Shown one piece after another: positions 9,830 through 21,600 of a stretch of 64,000 nt of DNA. Both the position numbers and the translations under genes were made by a program. The stretch spans positions 25,001-89,000 of the forward strand of contig WEDG01002815.1 of NCBI GenBank assembly GCA_017591395.1, read 5' to 3'. How positions within the stretch are numbered: the first letter of the stretch is position 1; each line of letters opens with the position of its first letter. This DNA is from Schistocephalus solidus (taxonomy: Eukaryota > Platyhelminthes > Cestoda > Diphyllobothriidea > Diphyllobothriidae). Below the pieces are notes generated by a model. The model was not told the origin of the DNA. It did not search any database and worked only from the letters and a program-made list of their open reading frames with translations.

Positions 9830-12800
9830 TGTTGTCGATGCATTGGTGTAGGTAGTGTGCGCTGATGTAGGTTAGCCTACGGTGGTTTACCGGAGGTTGT
9901 CATGGAGGCGCATGTGTCCTAATAGGCCCATGCGGTGTGTAAATGTGCGAAAGCAGTTAGGGCAGTGAAGGCGGGCACGTCGACTGTATGTCGGAGCCCC
10001 AGGCACTGGTTCACCAGCCTCCATGCGATGGATTCGCAGGTGACCGACCAGGCCGATGCGTGAGTTGAAGTTGCGGGTTCAGTGTGGGCAGGAGAAATCG
10101 GTAGAGGCTGGGAGGATGTCATTGCTGGTAGTGGGGGTGGCAGGGGCACTAAGAATGGCAGGAGCGGAGGGTGTGCATGGTGTATCGGTGTTGTCGGCAT
10201 TGTGGTTAATTCCGCTGTTATGGATGCGCATGTGACCGAATAGGCCTATGCGATGAGTGAATGCGCGAGGACAGTGAGGGCAGTGGAGGCGACGACCTCT
10301 GCTGTGTGATGGTGCTCCAGGCACTGGCTCACCGGTCTCTGTACGATGTATTCGCAAGTGACCGACCAGGCCGATTCGTGAGGTGAATGTGCGGTCGCAT
10401 TGAGTACAGCTTAGGAGAGATTCCCCATCGCTGATGGTGGTGGTGGTGGTAGTGAAGGCGGTGGTGGTTGCGGTGGTAGGGGTAACAGGCGATGAGTAGA
10501 TGGATGTGGTCTCTGTGATGGTGGGAGCAATGGAATTGATGACAGGAGTGAGGGTAGGGGAGTCAGAAGGAGGGTTAGCAGAATTTGACGTAGAAATTGG
10601 AATTGTCGGATTGTTTGTGCATTGCGTCCGAAGATGTCCAACCAGGCCGATTCGCGCGCGGAAGATGCGTTGACAGCGCGGGCACGTTGGCAGGGCCTGG
10701 GCATTGGCGGTGTTGGTCCGGGGCGCTGGTGACTTTCGTGCCGCTCTTTTGGCCTTGGCAGCGGCGATCCGGTTGGCCTCATAGATCGCTGAACCAGTCT
10801 TCACTGATCTTCTCCATGCCGGTCTATCCTGGGCGAGGTCCTCCCAGGTCGCAGAGTTGATTTGCAGTTGCTTCAGCGATGTCTTCAAAGTGTCCTTGTA
10901 GCGTCGTTTTTGACCTCCCTGCCTGCGAGAACCCGTAGCGACATCACCGTAGAAAAGTCGTTTGGGTAGTCGCTCGTCGTCCATTCTTACCAGGTGGCCG
11001 CTCCATCGCAGTTGCACTTGCCTCAGCATGGCATGGATGCTGAGGATTCCGGTCCGCTCCAGGACTTCCGTGTCCGGGATCCTGTCTTGCCATCTCAGCT
11101 TCAGTATTCTGCGGAGGCAGCTGAGATGAAAGTGATTCAGCTTCCTGGCTTGGTTCGAGTAGACGGTCCAGGTTTCCGCTCCGTAAAGGAGTGTCGACAA
11201 GACGACGGCCTTGTACATCTTCAGTTTGGTGTTCAGGTGAATACCGTGGCGATTCCACACGGAGGACTGCAGCCGGCCGAAAGCCTGACTAGCTTTGGAG
11301 ATCCGTTGGGCAACCTCGTCATCGATTCTCGTGTTGCGCGACATCGTGCTTCCTAGATAAGCGAAGGTTTCCACGTTTTTGAGTAGAGCACCGTTGACAT
11401 AGATTCGAGGAGCATTGTATTCTGCGCTGGGTGGCGGCTGGTGCATGACAACTGTTTTGGCTGTACTGATTGTTAATCCAAAATCGGCGCAGCCTCCGGC
11501 GAAGAGGTCCATGCTCCTTTGCATGTCCTCCTCTGTCACGGTGTTAAGGGCGCAGTCGTCCGCGAAGAGCAAGTCATGGACTGTAGTCGTAGACACGCGC
11601 GTTGGAGCCTGCATACGCCGACTGTTGAGAAGGTGCCCGTCAGTTCTGTAGGCGATGCGGATACCAGGCTGCTCATCACGGTAGGCGTCCATCAGCATAG
11701 CCGAGAACATGAGACTGAAGAGGGTGGGGGCCAGTACGCAGCCCTGCTTCACCTGTTGGTCACTGCGAATGCTTCGGATACCGTCCCGTTGTCAGTGACG
11801 CGCGCCGTCATCCCGTCATGAAGCTGACGTACCATGTGCGTGAACCGCTTAGGACAGCCAAATTTCTGCATGACTTTCCACAGTCCGTCACGATTCACCG
11901 TGTCAAAGGCTTTCGTTAGATCCACGAAGGTAGTGTATAGGTGAGTTCGCATCTCCTGACACTTCTCTTGTAGCTGGCGGGCGGCAAAGATCATATCGGT
12001 TGTTCCGCGGTGTCGGCGGAAGCCACATTGGCTTTCCGGAAGCAGGCCCTGCTCTAGGTGACCGTTAAGACGATTGAGAAGGATACGGGCGAAGATCTTC
12101 CCGCGATGTTGAGCAACGAGATGCCTCTGTGATTATCACAGAGTTGCCGGTTCCCCTTCCGTTTGTAGAGATGGACGATGGTCGCGTCTTTGAAATCCTG
12201 AGGAACTTGTCCTTGGTGCCACATCTCCTGGAAGAGTGTTGTGAGTTCTGCCATCAGCCGGGGCCCACCGTGCTTGTATACTTCCGGTGGGATTGCGTCA
12301 GATCCCGGTGCTTTACCGCTGGAAATCTGCTGCACGGCCCGGATGGTTTCTGGTAGGGAAGGCGGGAGATCCAGGTCATTGTTCGTGTCCACTTGAGGGA
12401 GCCGGTCAATGGCAGCATCGGAGATGGCTGATGAACAGTTAAGGACATTTCTGAAGTGCTCGGCCCAGCGCTTCAGAATTTGCGATTTCTCTGTCAGCAG
12501 TGTTGTGCCGTCAGAGCTGAGCAGCGGTGCGGACCCCTTGATACACGGGCCGTAGATGGCTTTGATGGCTTTGAAAAAGTTTTTCATTTCATTGCGGTCC
12601 GCATACCCTGGATTTCCTCAGCCTTTCGGATCATCCAGGCATCCTGCATCTCCCGCAGCCGTTGTTGTACAAGGCGCCTGCATCTGAAGAAGGCTGCTTT
12701 GGTGGCGTCAGTTCGAAGGTCCATGTAGGCTTTGTGTAGTCTATTCTTCTCCGCGAGTAAGTTGCTGATGTCGGCGTCATTGTCGTCAAACCAGTCCTGG

Positions 12801-14401
12801 TGTCGACGGTGTGCGCGTCCGAGTACATCGAGGGCGGTGGACTGGATGACATTTCGCAGTTGACACCATCGTGTCTCCACGGTAGCGTTATCATCTGGAG
12901 CATGCAGGTCCTCCAGTTTCTCGGTTATTTGGTTGCTGAAATCAAAACAGTGAGCAGGCAAATTTAATAAAAGAGTATTTAACTTACATGGCGGCCTCTT
13001 ACCTTGGGGCCTTCGTCGGGGTTGCAGTCGGAGCCTCATCTGGGAGATGACAAGGCGGTGATCTGTCCAACCATCGGCATCGCGGATCGCCTTGGTTACC
13101 AGCACGTCCTGTCGATCTCGCCTCCGGACGAGAACATAGTCCAGCAGATGCCAGCGCCGCGACCGAGGGTGCATCCACGTGGCCTTCTCCCGCGTCGGAA
13201 GGCGGAAGAAGGTGTTGGTCAGCAGGAGACGGTGTTCCGCACACGTGCGCAGAAGAAGGAGGCCATTATCGTTACAGCTACCGAGACCGTGGGGACCCAG
13301 CACTCCCTGCCAGGCAGCGTGGTCCGTCCCGACGCGGGCATTGAAATCACCAAGGACAATTAACTTGTCCTCTTTCGGCACAGTCGCCAGCAAGGCGTGC
13401 AGGTCCTCGTAGAATTTGTCCTTCGCCGCATCAGAGCTCGTCATTGGGGGAGCGTAGGCGCTGATGATGGTGGCGAACTGGTCTCCCCGAAGAGGCAGGC
13501 GGAGGCTCATCAGGCGATCATTGATACCCTGCGGCAGACAGGGCAGACGTCCCACGATGTCGTTACGAATGGCAAAGGCAACACCAGCGTCGCGTCGCTC
13601 TGCCTTTGGCCGGCCGCTCCAGAAGAAAGTGTAGCCGGCTCCCCACCTCCTCCAGCTGACCCTGTTCAGAGAATCGGGTCTCGCTGAGAGCAGCAATGTC
13701 CACCTTGTAGCGCACCAGTTCCCGAGCGACTAGCGCCGTCCTCCGTTCCGGCCGGTTGCTCTTAGGATTGTCTAAAAGGGAACGAGCATTCCAGGCTGCT
13801 AGTGTGAGTGGACTCACCCGAGCAGCCTGGAGAGTATGGCGAGGGGGATGGGGACGGGGGTATTGTTGTTTGTTTGAGTTTTACGACCGCGTAGTTTGCG
13901 ATCTGCGAGCCGCGGCCGGCTGCAGAAGACGTGAGAACCAGCAATTTTTTTAGGGCACATTTTCTAGCCCCTTCCTCCGCGAGGAGGCAAGCAGTGCTAT
14001 CCCTAAATAGGGCTGCTCGGACATCCCAGACGGCTGCCGAACTCCACTATGGGTCACGGTTTTGTTTTAGTGGAAGAACGACCCGAGTTAGTTTGGGCCG
14101 CCTACGGGGTTGCTGTCGCCCCACCGTAGGACTTTTTGAGAGGGGGAGGTGGGAAGTTCGGGAGTCAGGCATACCGGGTGTGGAGGCACACACAACACCG
14201 GAGACCCTCACCTGGTTTAGCCCGCCGGTCGTGACGGTTGCCCGGGGTGTGGCCGCTGGGAAGAACCCAACTTCGAGGAGCCACAGGTGAGAGTTGGGTA
14301 CCAGTTAGAGGCGGCCACAGGAGCATTCACCACCTGTACGAGACAAATGGAGCGACCAAATGCTATCTGTGTAGTGCTACCCCTAACTAGTACCCCTACA
14401 C

Positions 14402-14404
<3 letters not shown>
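9830..14404 (-). mobile_element. LINE copy A: APE-endonuclease/RT non-LTR retrotransposon with zinc-finger tail
   Basis: This is the longest copy of the family. From its 5' end at 14404 it has a roughly 590-bp 5' UTR (ggggtgtaggggtactag outward), then an APE-type endonuclease, reverse transcriptase and C-terminal zinc fingers, ending with TAA at 9887-9889. The 5' UTR is collinear with that of copy B, which fixes the 5' boundary. The 3' boundary is approximate, because satellite B-like sequence begins within about 100 bp of the stop. It lies head-to-head with copy B (5' ends facing), with fragment C between them. No poly-A tail or clear target duplication is visible. Confidence 0.85.
9887..13817 (-). 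pseudogene. LINE polyprotein (endonuclease, RT, five zinc fingers), disrupted
   Basis: Encodes the retrotransposition enzyme, with domains in order. The APE endonuclease has [33 protein letters not shown] and WTDHRLV. The reverse transcriptase has [31 protein letters not shown] and the catalytic [12 protein letters not shown] thumb/connector follows ([29 protein letters not shown]). Then come zinc fingers near 10620-10690 (C2HC type), 10335-10415, 10215-10290, 10030-10092 and 9895-9975, built on C-x2-C-x12-H-x3-H with a recurrent [11 protein letters not shown] core. Compared with copy B, the frame is broken by single-base shifts near 13640, 12590, 12093 and 11752, and by TGA at 10079-10081 in place of the second Cys of finger 4; the frame continues past it for 64 codons. 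The coding region is therefore dead but recently so. Endonuclease and RT assignments are firm; the clade (RTE-like or related) is tentative. Confidence 0.88.

Positions 14405-14449
<45 letters not shown>
14405..14449. repeat. AC microsatellite, about 22 units
   Basis: A perfect AC run abuts the exact 5' end of LINE copy A and precedes a satellite A fragment. This is the same CA-then-satellite arrangement seen at 8624 and 8997. Confidence 0.95.
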
Positions 14450-14451
<2 letters not shown>

Positions 14452-14566
14452 AGATGTCCACCGTATGCTCATGGGAAAGTTGAGCAGGGACGGTGACTTG
14501 CGCGTGATTTAGTTTAAAGTGATAGTAGATTTGCACTGAATCTACCGCACTCTCTCCTCCTCCCCC
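14450..14566 (+). repeat. Satellite A fragment between two LINE copies
   Basis: Contains gtccaccgtatgctcatgg, gacggtgacttgcgcgtg, gtgatagtag and actctctcctcctccccc, in monomer A order. It joins the zinc-finger coding sequence of LINE copy C directly at 14567, so an open frame runs from fingers into satellite on the minus strand. Confidence 0.85.
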
Positions 14567-15730
14567 ATGAATGCGCATGTGACCGAAAAGGCCCATGCGA
14601 TGAGTGAATGCACGAGGACAGTGAGGGCAGTGGAGGCGGCGATCTATGTTGTGTGTTGGAGCTCCAGGCACTGGTTCACCAGTCTCTGTACGATGGATTC
14701 GCAAGTGACCGACCAGGCCAATGCGTGAGGTGAATGTGCGGCTGCAATGAGGACAGTTTAGGAGGGAGTCCCCATCGCTGATGGTGGTAGTGGTGGTGAC
14801 AGTGGTGGTTGTGGGGGTAACACGTGCTGAGCATTGTGATGCGGTCTCGATGATGGTGGGACTAGTGGAATTGATGCAAGGGGTGAGGGTGGAGGAGTCC
14901 GAAGGAGGGTTGACTGAAGAAGACGTAGAATTTTGAATTGTCGGATTGTTGATGCATTGCTTCCGAAGATGTCCGACTAGACTGATTCGCGCGCGGAAGG
15001 TGTGGTGACAGCATGGGCATGTTGGAAGGGCCTGGGCATTGGCGATGTTGGGCCGGGGCGCAGGTGACTTTCGTGCCGCTCTTTTGGTCTTGGCAGCGGC
15101 GATCATGTTGGCTTCGTAGATTGCTGCCCCTGTCTTCACTGTTCTCCTCCAAGCCGATCGATTCCGGGCAAGGTCCTCCCAGGACTCCGGGTTGATCTGC
15201 AATTGCTTCAGGGAGGTCTTCAGAGTGTCTTTATAGCGCCGTACTTGACCCCCTTTTCGACGAGAACCCATGGCGACATTTCCGTAGAAGAGTCGTTTGG
15301 GTAGCCTTTCGTCGTCCATCCGCACAAGGTGACCGCTCCAACGCAGTTGCAGTTGTTTCAACTGAGCGTAAATGCTGAGAATGCCTGTTCGTTCTAGCAC
15401 TTCCGTGTCCGGTATCCTGTCTTGCCAACTCAGCTTTAGTATTCTGCGGAGACAGCTGAGGTGGAAGTGGTTGAGCTTCCGCGCCTGCTTTTAGTAGATC
15501 GTCCACGTCTCCGCTCCATACAGCAGCGTCGGCAATATGACAACTTTGCAAATCTTGAGTTTTTTTGCTGAGGTGAAGACCATGTCGATTCCAGACCACA
15601 TTTTGCATGCGATTAAAGGCTTGACTGGCTTTAGCGATCCGATGGGCGATCTCATCGTCAACTTTGCTGCTGCGTGAGAGATTGCTGCCTAGGTACGTGA
15701 ATGTATCCACAGATTTAAGTTGGGCGCTGT
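14567..15730 (-). mobile_element. LINE copy C fragment: RT C-terminus and three zinc fingers
   Basis: Begins at the RT connector (DTFTYLGS) and runs through [38 protein letters not shown], one C2HC finger and two C2H2 fingers. It then stops abruptly at the His of finger 3, where satellite A starts. It aligns throughout with copy A. One frameshift lies near 15560 (…[10 protein letters not shown] then out of frame). Both ends are truncated: no 5' UTR, endonuclease or RT core, and fingers 4 and 5 are missing. It abuts the 5' end of copy B at about 15731. Confidence 0.85.
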
Positions 15731-18700
15731 GGGGTGCAGGGGTACTAGTTATGGGTAGCTTCACACAGGTAATATTTGGTCGCTCAATCTGTCTCGGATA
15801 GGTGGTGAATGCTCCTGTGGCCGCCTTTAGCTAGTACACAACTCTCACCTGTGGCTCCTAGAAGTTGGGTTCTTCCCAGCGGCCACACCCCGGGCAACCG
15901 TCACGACCGGCGGGCTAAACCAGGTGAGGGTCTCCGGTGTTGTGTGTGTCTTCACACCCGGTACGTCTGCTCCCTTCCCCTGTTCTTGCCCTCTCCCGTC
16001 CTCCCTGCCCTTCCTCCTCTCCTTTTCTCACCCCACTTCCCTCTCCCCTTCTACTTCTCCTCCACCCCTCCTCTCTCTTCCTCTTCTTATTTTTGCTTCT
16101 ACCCCTCCTCTTCTCCCTCTATCCTCACTCTTCCCTCCTTCCCCACGGTCAAAAAAGTCCTACGGCGAGGGCGACATGCAATCACGTAGGCGGCCCAGGC
16201 GAATCGGTCGTTCTCTCACTAACCCAAATCGTGACCCATAGTGGAGTTCGGTAGCCGCCTGGGTGACTAAGCAGCCCTATTTAGGGATAGCACTGCTTAC
16301 CTCCTCGCGGGGGAGGGGGCTAGAAAAGGTGCCCTAAACAAATGCTGGGTCTCACGACAGCTGCAGCAGACCGCAGACTGCAATTACATGCGGTTGAAAA
16401 ACTCTAAACAATATCAACAACCACTCCTCTCCCAATCCCCCCCAACCGTGCCCATTGGGGTACCCTCCGGGCTGCTCGGGTGAGTCCGCTCACACTAGCA
16501 GCCTGGAATGTTCGTTCCCTTTTAGACAATCGGAGGAGCGACCGGCCGGAACGCAGGACGGCGCTAGTCGCTCGGGAACTGGCGCGCCACAAGGTTGACA
16601 TTGCTGCTCTCAGCGAGACCCGATTATCTGAACAGGGTCAGCTGGAGGAGGTGGGTGCCAGCTACACCTTCTTCTGGAGCGTCCGACCAAAGGCAGAGAG
16701 ACGCGACGCTGGTGTCGCCTTTGCCATTCGGAACGGCATCGTGGGACGTCTGCCCTGTCTACCGCAGGGTATAAATGATCGCCTTATGTGCCTCCGCCTG
16801 CCACTTCGGGGAGACAAGTTCGCCACCATCATCAGTGCCTACGCTCCACCAATGTCGAGCTCTGATGCGGCGAAGGACAAGTTCTACGATGATCTACACT
16901 CCCTCTTGGCGACTGTGCCGAAGGTGGATAAGTTAATTGTCCTTGGTGACTTTAACGCCCGCGTCGGCACAGACCGTTCTTCGTGGAGAGGAGTTCTGGG
17001 TCCCCATGGTCTCTCTGGCTTCAATGACAACGGTCTTCTTCTCCTACGAACCTCCGCTTAACACCGCCTAATTCTGACCAACACCTTCTTTTGCATCCCA
17101 AAGCGGCAAAAGGTGACCTGGGTACATCCTCGATCGAGATACTGGCACCTCTTGGGACTATGTTCTCGTCCGGAGGCGAGATAAACAGGACGTGCTGGTG
17201 ACAAAGGCGATCCCTGATGCCGATGGATGGACGGATCACCGCCTCATCATCTCCAAGATGAGGCTCCGTCTGCAACCCCGCAGGAGACTCCAAGGTAAGC
17301 GGCCACAAGGTTAGTTGAATACTGTTTTGTTGAATGTGCCTGCTCATTATCTACATTTTAGCAACGAACTGGCCAACCGTCTTGCTAACCTTCCTGTCGC
17401 CGATGCGGACATCTCCGTGGAGAACCGCTGGTGTCAGCTGAGAGATACCATTCAATCCACTGCCCTGGATGTCCTCGACCGCGCACGTCGTCAGCACCAA
17501 GACTGGTTTGATGACAACGACGCAGCTATCAACGCTCTGCTCGTCGAGCAGAACCAGTTACACAAAGCCTACATCGATCACTCTACTGCTGCAAACAAGA
17601 CAGCCTTCTACCGAAGTCACCGCCTTGTACAGCAACGGCTGCGGGAGATGCAGGATGCCTGGATGACGCGCAAAACCGAGGAAATCCAAGGGTACGTGGA
17701 CCGAAACGAATGGATGAACTTCTTTGCCGCCACCAAGGATGTCTACGGACCGCACGTCAAAGATACCGCCCCTTTTCTCAACGCCGACGGTAGGACGCTG
17801 CTCACTGAGAAGGCGCAAATCCTGACGGGATGGGCAGAACACTTTCAAAGCGTTCTCAACCAGCCCTCCACCCTCTCCGACGCCGCCATCGATCGCCTGC
17901 CTGAAGTGGAAATCAACGTTGACCTTGATCTACCACCCTCTCTCCAAGAAACCATCAGAGCCGTGCAGCAACTCTCCAGCGGAAAAGCACCTGGCTCGGA
18001 TACGATACCTGCTGAGATGTACAAGCATGGTGGACCCCAGCTGATGAATCGACTAACAGTACTCTTCCAGGAGATGTGGCACCAAGGACAAGACCCTCAG
18101 GATTTCAAAGACGCCACCATTGTCCACCTCAACAAGAAGAAAGGGAACCGCCAACTTTGCGACAACCACCGAGGAATCTCGCTGTTGAACATCGCTGGAA
18201 AGATCTTCGCCCGCATTCTCCTCAACAGCTTGAACGCTCACCTGGAGCAAGGACTGCTCCCGGAAAGCCAATACGGCATCCGACGACACATAGGAACTAT
18301 CGACATGATTTTCGCTGCTCGCCAGCTGCAAGAGAAGCGCCAAGAGATGCGAACTCACCTCTACACTAACTTTGTAGATCTGATGAAAGCCTTTGACACG
18401 GTGAATCGCGACGGGCTGTGGAAAATCATGCAGAAATTCGGCTGTCCTGAACGGTTCACACATATGATACGTCAGTTTCACGACGGGATGATGGTGCGCG
18501 TTGCTGACAACGGGACAGTATCTGAAGCATTTGCAGTGACCAACGGAGTGAAGCAGGACTGCGTCCTTGCACCTACCCTCTTTAGTCTCATGTTGTCTGC
18601 CATGCTAACGGACGCCTACCGTGAAGAATGCCCCGGGATCTGCATCACCTACCGGATGGACGGCCGCCTCCTCAACCAACGACGGATGCACTTCTGCTCG

Positions 18701-18887
18701 CGTGTCTCCACAGCCAACATTCACGAACTTTTATTCGCTGATGACTGCGCACTCAATACAACGACAGAAGTGGAAATGCAAAGGAGCATGGACCTCTTCG
18801 CTGCCACCTGTGACAACTTCGGACTTCGCATCAACACTAAGAAAACGGTTGTGATGCATCAACCATCGCCCAACACTCTCTACGACA
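15731..18887 (+). mobile_element. LINE copy B, 5' end present, 3' part lost
   Basis: Starts with ggggtgcaggggtactagtt, homologous to the 5' terminus of copy A. A 5' UTR of about 750 bp includes a pyrimidine-rich tract at 15970-16150 that copy A lacks; endonuclease and RT follow. It ends within the RT frame just after the conserved VVMHQP block, where satellite A begins at 18888. A LINE copy with an intact 5' end but no 3' end is atypical of target-primed insertion and suggests a later rearrangement at the satellite. Confidence 0.88.
16480..18887 (+). pseudogene. LINE endonuclease and RT, disrupted and 3'-truncated
   Basis: The endonuclease part (16480 onward) shows [27 protein letters not shown] and LGDFNARVG, and is broken by TAA at 17059-17061 where copy A has Glu. 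A one-base shift follows near 17150. From 17315 a 549-codon frame is open through the [36 protein letters not shown] (Gly of the usual KQG block replaced by Asp) and [11 protein letters not shown] with both catalytic Asp. The last 17 or so codons of that frame are satellite, not LINE. The zinc-finger tail is absent. The start ATG at 16480 matches that of copy A at 13817. RT core near intact; element not functional. Confidence 0.88.
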
Positions 18888-20110
18888 GTTCGACCGTCGT
18901 AGTTCGACGATGTCCACCGTATGCACCATGGGAAAGTGGAGCAGGGACGGTGACTTGCGCGTGATTTAGTTAAAAGTGATAGTAGACTTGCGCTGCATCT
19001 ACCGCACTCTCTCCTCCTCCCCCACCTGAGCCCGGTGTCAAGACAGAGTCAAGAAGACCAGAGGCGGGAGAGGACGCAGGTGGCTAGCGCGGCTGGGTCC
19101 CCTAAGTCCTAGCCGCCCCTAAGCGTGCCACCACACAATCCATGTTCGGCATTTGTTAGCAGAGCGCAACCCGAATGACGCATGCCGTGCCCTGATGTGG
19201 CCCCCGTCTTGGTCCAACGCATCTAACACGTGGCCCGTATAGGGGGCACACACATGGCAGTTCGACCGTCGATTTCGACGAGGTCCACCGTATGCTCCAC
19301 ACCAGGTGGTGCAGGGACGGTGACTTGCGTGTGGATTAGTTTTAAGTGATAGTAGTCTTGCGCTGCAGCTACCGCACTCTCTCCTCCTCCCCCACTGGAG
19401 CCCGGTGTCAAGACAGTCAAGAAGACCGGAGATGGGAGAGGGCGCAGGTGGCTGGCGCGGCCGGTGCCGCCCCTGGGCGTGCCACCACACCTGGCTCGGA
19501 TCCCACGGAGTGAAAGTGCCATAAAGGCCACATAAAGAAGGAGCCATTGCAACCTGACTCTCAGTCCGCCAGTCAGCCCCTCCACACAAAACACACATTG
19601 GGCTGACCACGCGGTCCGAGTTATCCCGTCATTTGGCAACCTTCCAAGCCACGGCTTTTAGCGCACCGTAATAGTTTCAAGCACGTCAGGTTGGCTATAG
19701 TGAGAACAATGCGCTGAGCCATCGACCTCACTCTCTCCCCACCTCCACAATCAGACCACCATCCGAGCCGGTCAGTTGTCTGATGCGAAAGTGGGCGCAG
19801 CTGCTGGTGACCTCCTCTACGCGTACAATGTACAAGACCTGGCCCCCAACCAGATGCACCAGGATTTTCACAACAGGGGGTTGAACGGGTCACACCTCAC
19901 ATGTGTGAGATAGCCAGAGGTCACGTTAAGAAGGAGCCATCGCAGCCTGATTCTTAGACCACCAGTCAGCCACTCCACACAACATACATTGTACTGACTT
20001 CAAGGTCTGAGTGTAATTGTCCGTTGGCAACCTTCCAACACACGGTGCTAATCGTCCCGTGATTTTCTCAAGCTCAGCTCACACATGCAACAGAGGAGCC
20101 CATTGAGAAG
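18888..20110 (+). repeat. Satellite array: two A units, then B
   Basis: A at 18888, an A variant at about 19258 (gatttcgacgaggtccacc, caccaggtggtgcaggg), B at about 19500, then a partial B to about 20110. This repeats the order and even the variant types seen at 8640-9700, including the A' variant directly before B. That suggests a higher-order unit copied to both sides of the LINE cluster. Confidence 0.85.
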
Positions 20111-20179
20111 GAGCCGAGGATCATGATTGCCTCTCAATGAGCTATGAAGACCGAGAGCATTTTTTGGGGTGTTGCGTGT

Positions 20180-21600
20180 GATCATGTGAGGCGTAGAGAC
20201 TGATGAAGAAAGATGCAGTGTTGTGGAATAGCTGGCGGTGTTCTACCGCAGGTTCTCATGGAGACACATGTGACCTAATAGGACCATGTGGTGTGTGAAT
20301 GTGCGTAGGCATTGTGGACAGTTTATTCGGGTGCGGCGGGTGTATGATGCTGCTCCTGACACTGGTTCGCCGGTTTCTGTGCGATGGATTCGCAAGTGAC
20401 CGACCAGACCGATGCGCGATGTGCATGAGTGTTGCAAATGAGAACAGGATAGGCCGGAAGGTGCTGAGTCTGGGGGACCCTACTGCTGGTACTGATAGCC
20501 GCTCTTATGTGAGGAATATGGAAAATGTTGATGGGTGCGTAAGATGTCTTGGCATCGTTGTGGATTCCGCTTTCTTGGATGCGCATGTGACCGAGCAAAC
20601 CCATGCGATGAGTGAATGCGTGGGGCAGTGAGGGCATTGGAATGGAGGTCTCCCATGTGTGTTGGTGCTCCAGGCATTAGTTCGCTAGTCTCTGTGCGAT
20701 GGATTCGCAAGTGACCGACCAGGCCGATGCGTGAGGTGAATGTGCGGTCGCATTGAGTACAGCTTAAGAGAGATTCCCCATCGCTGATGGTGGTGGTGGT
20801 GGTGGTGGTGGTGGTAGTGAAGGCAAAGGCGGTGGTGGTTGTGGTGTTGGGCGATGAGTATTGGGATGTGGTCTCTATGATGGTGGGAGTAATGAAATTG
20901 ATGCCAGGAGTGAGGGTGGGGGAGTCTGAAGGAGGGTTGACAGAATTTGACGTAGAAATTGGAATTGTCCCCATCACCGGTATTGTCGGGCGGCGGTGGT
21001 GTTGGAGGTTGCAGGTGGCAGGTAGCCGGAGGTGGCTACTGAGGTGGTGGGAGTGGGGCAAGTGGTGTTCGTTTGCCATGATCAGCGCAAGGGGCAGAGG
21101 AGGGAGGATGGTATCGGTGATCGTGTGCGGCGGGGCATTGACGAAGTTGTTATCAGTGGTTGGAGTGGTCTTCGTCGTCGTGGGGTCCGAGGCAGGTGTG
21201 GCAGAAGTTGATATTGTATGATTGTTGTTGCATTGAGTTCGAAGATGTCCGACCAGGCCGATTAGCGTGCGGAATGTGCGTTGACGGCATGGACACGTTG
21301 ACCAGAGCTTGGGCATTGATGTTGATCCGGGTTGCTTGTGACTTGCGACTTGTCATTTTGGCCTTAGCAGCAGCGATACGGTCAGCTTCGTATAGTGCTG
21401 CACCACTCTGCATGGATTTTCTCCAGTTCGGTCTGTCCTGGGTGATATACCCCCAGGTCAACAGGTTGATTTGCATTTGCTTCAGAGATTTCTCCAAAGT
21501 GTCCTTGTAGCATCGTTTTTGACCACCCTGTCGGCAAGCACCCCTAGCGACGTCTATGTAGAAAATACTTTTCGGTAGTCACTCACGCCTACACGCACGA
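20180..21600 (-). mobile_element. LINE copy D: 5'-truncated C-terminal region with zinc fingers
   Basis: Begins inside the segment equivalent to [16 protein letters not shown] and continues through the Thr/Pro-rich linker and fingers to a stop at 20243 (ending LLGHM-x-LHENLR, as in copy A). Finger 1 is degenerate (CPCRQRTF); finger 2 is intact ([19 protein letters not shown]); fingers 3 to 5 are recognisable across frameshifts. The linker holds an extra insertion rich in Pro, Thr and His, and an ACC run (20786-20818). Satellite B lies just beyond its 3' end, as for copy A. Confidence 0.82.

Noticed and set aside
10411..13696. Numerous plus-strand and alternate-frame ORFs of 70-126 codons across the LINEs
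   Set aside because: Shadows of the RT, endonuclease and finger reading frame on the minus strand.
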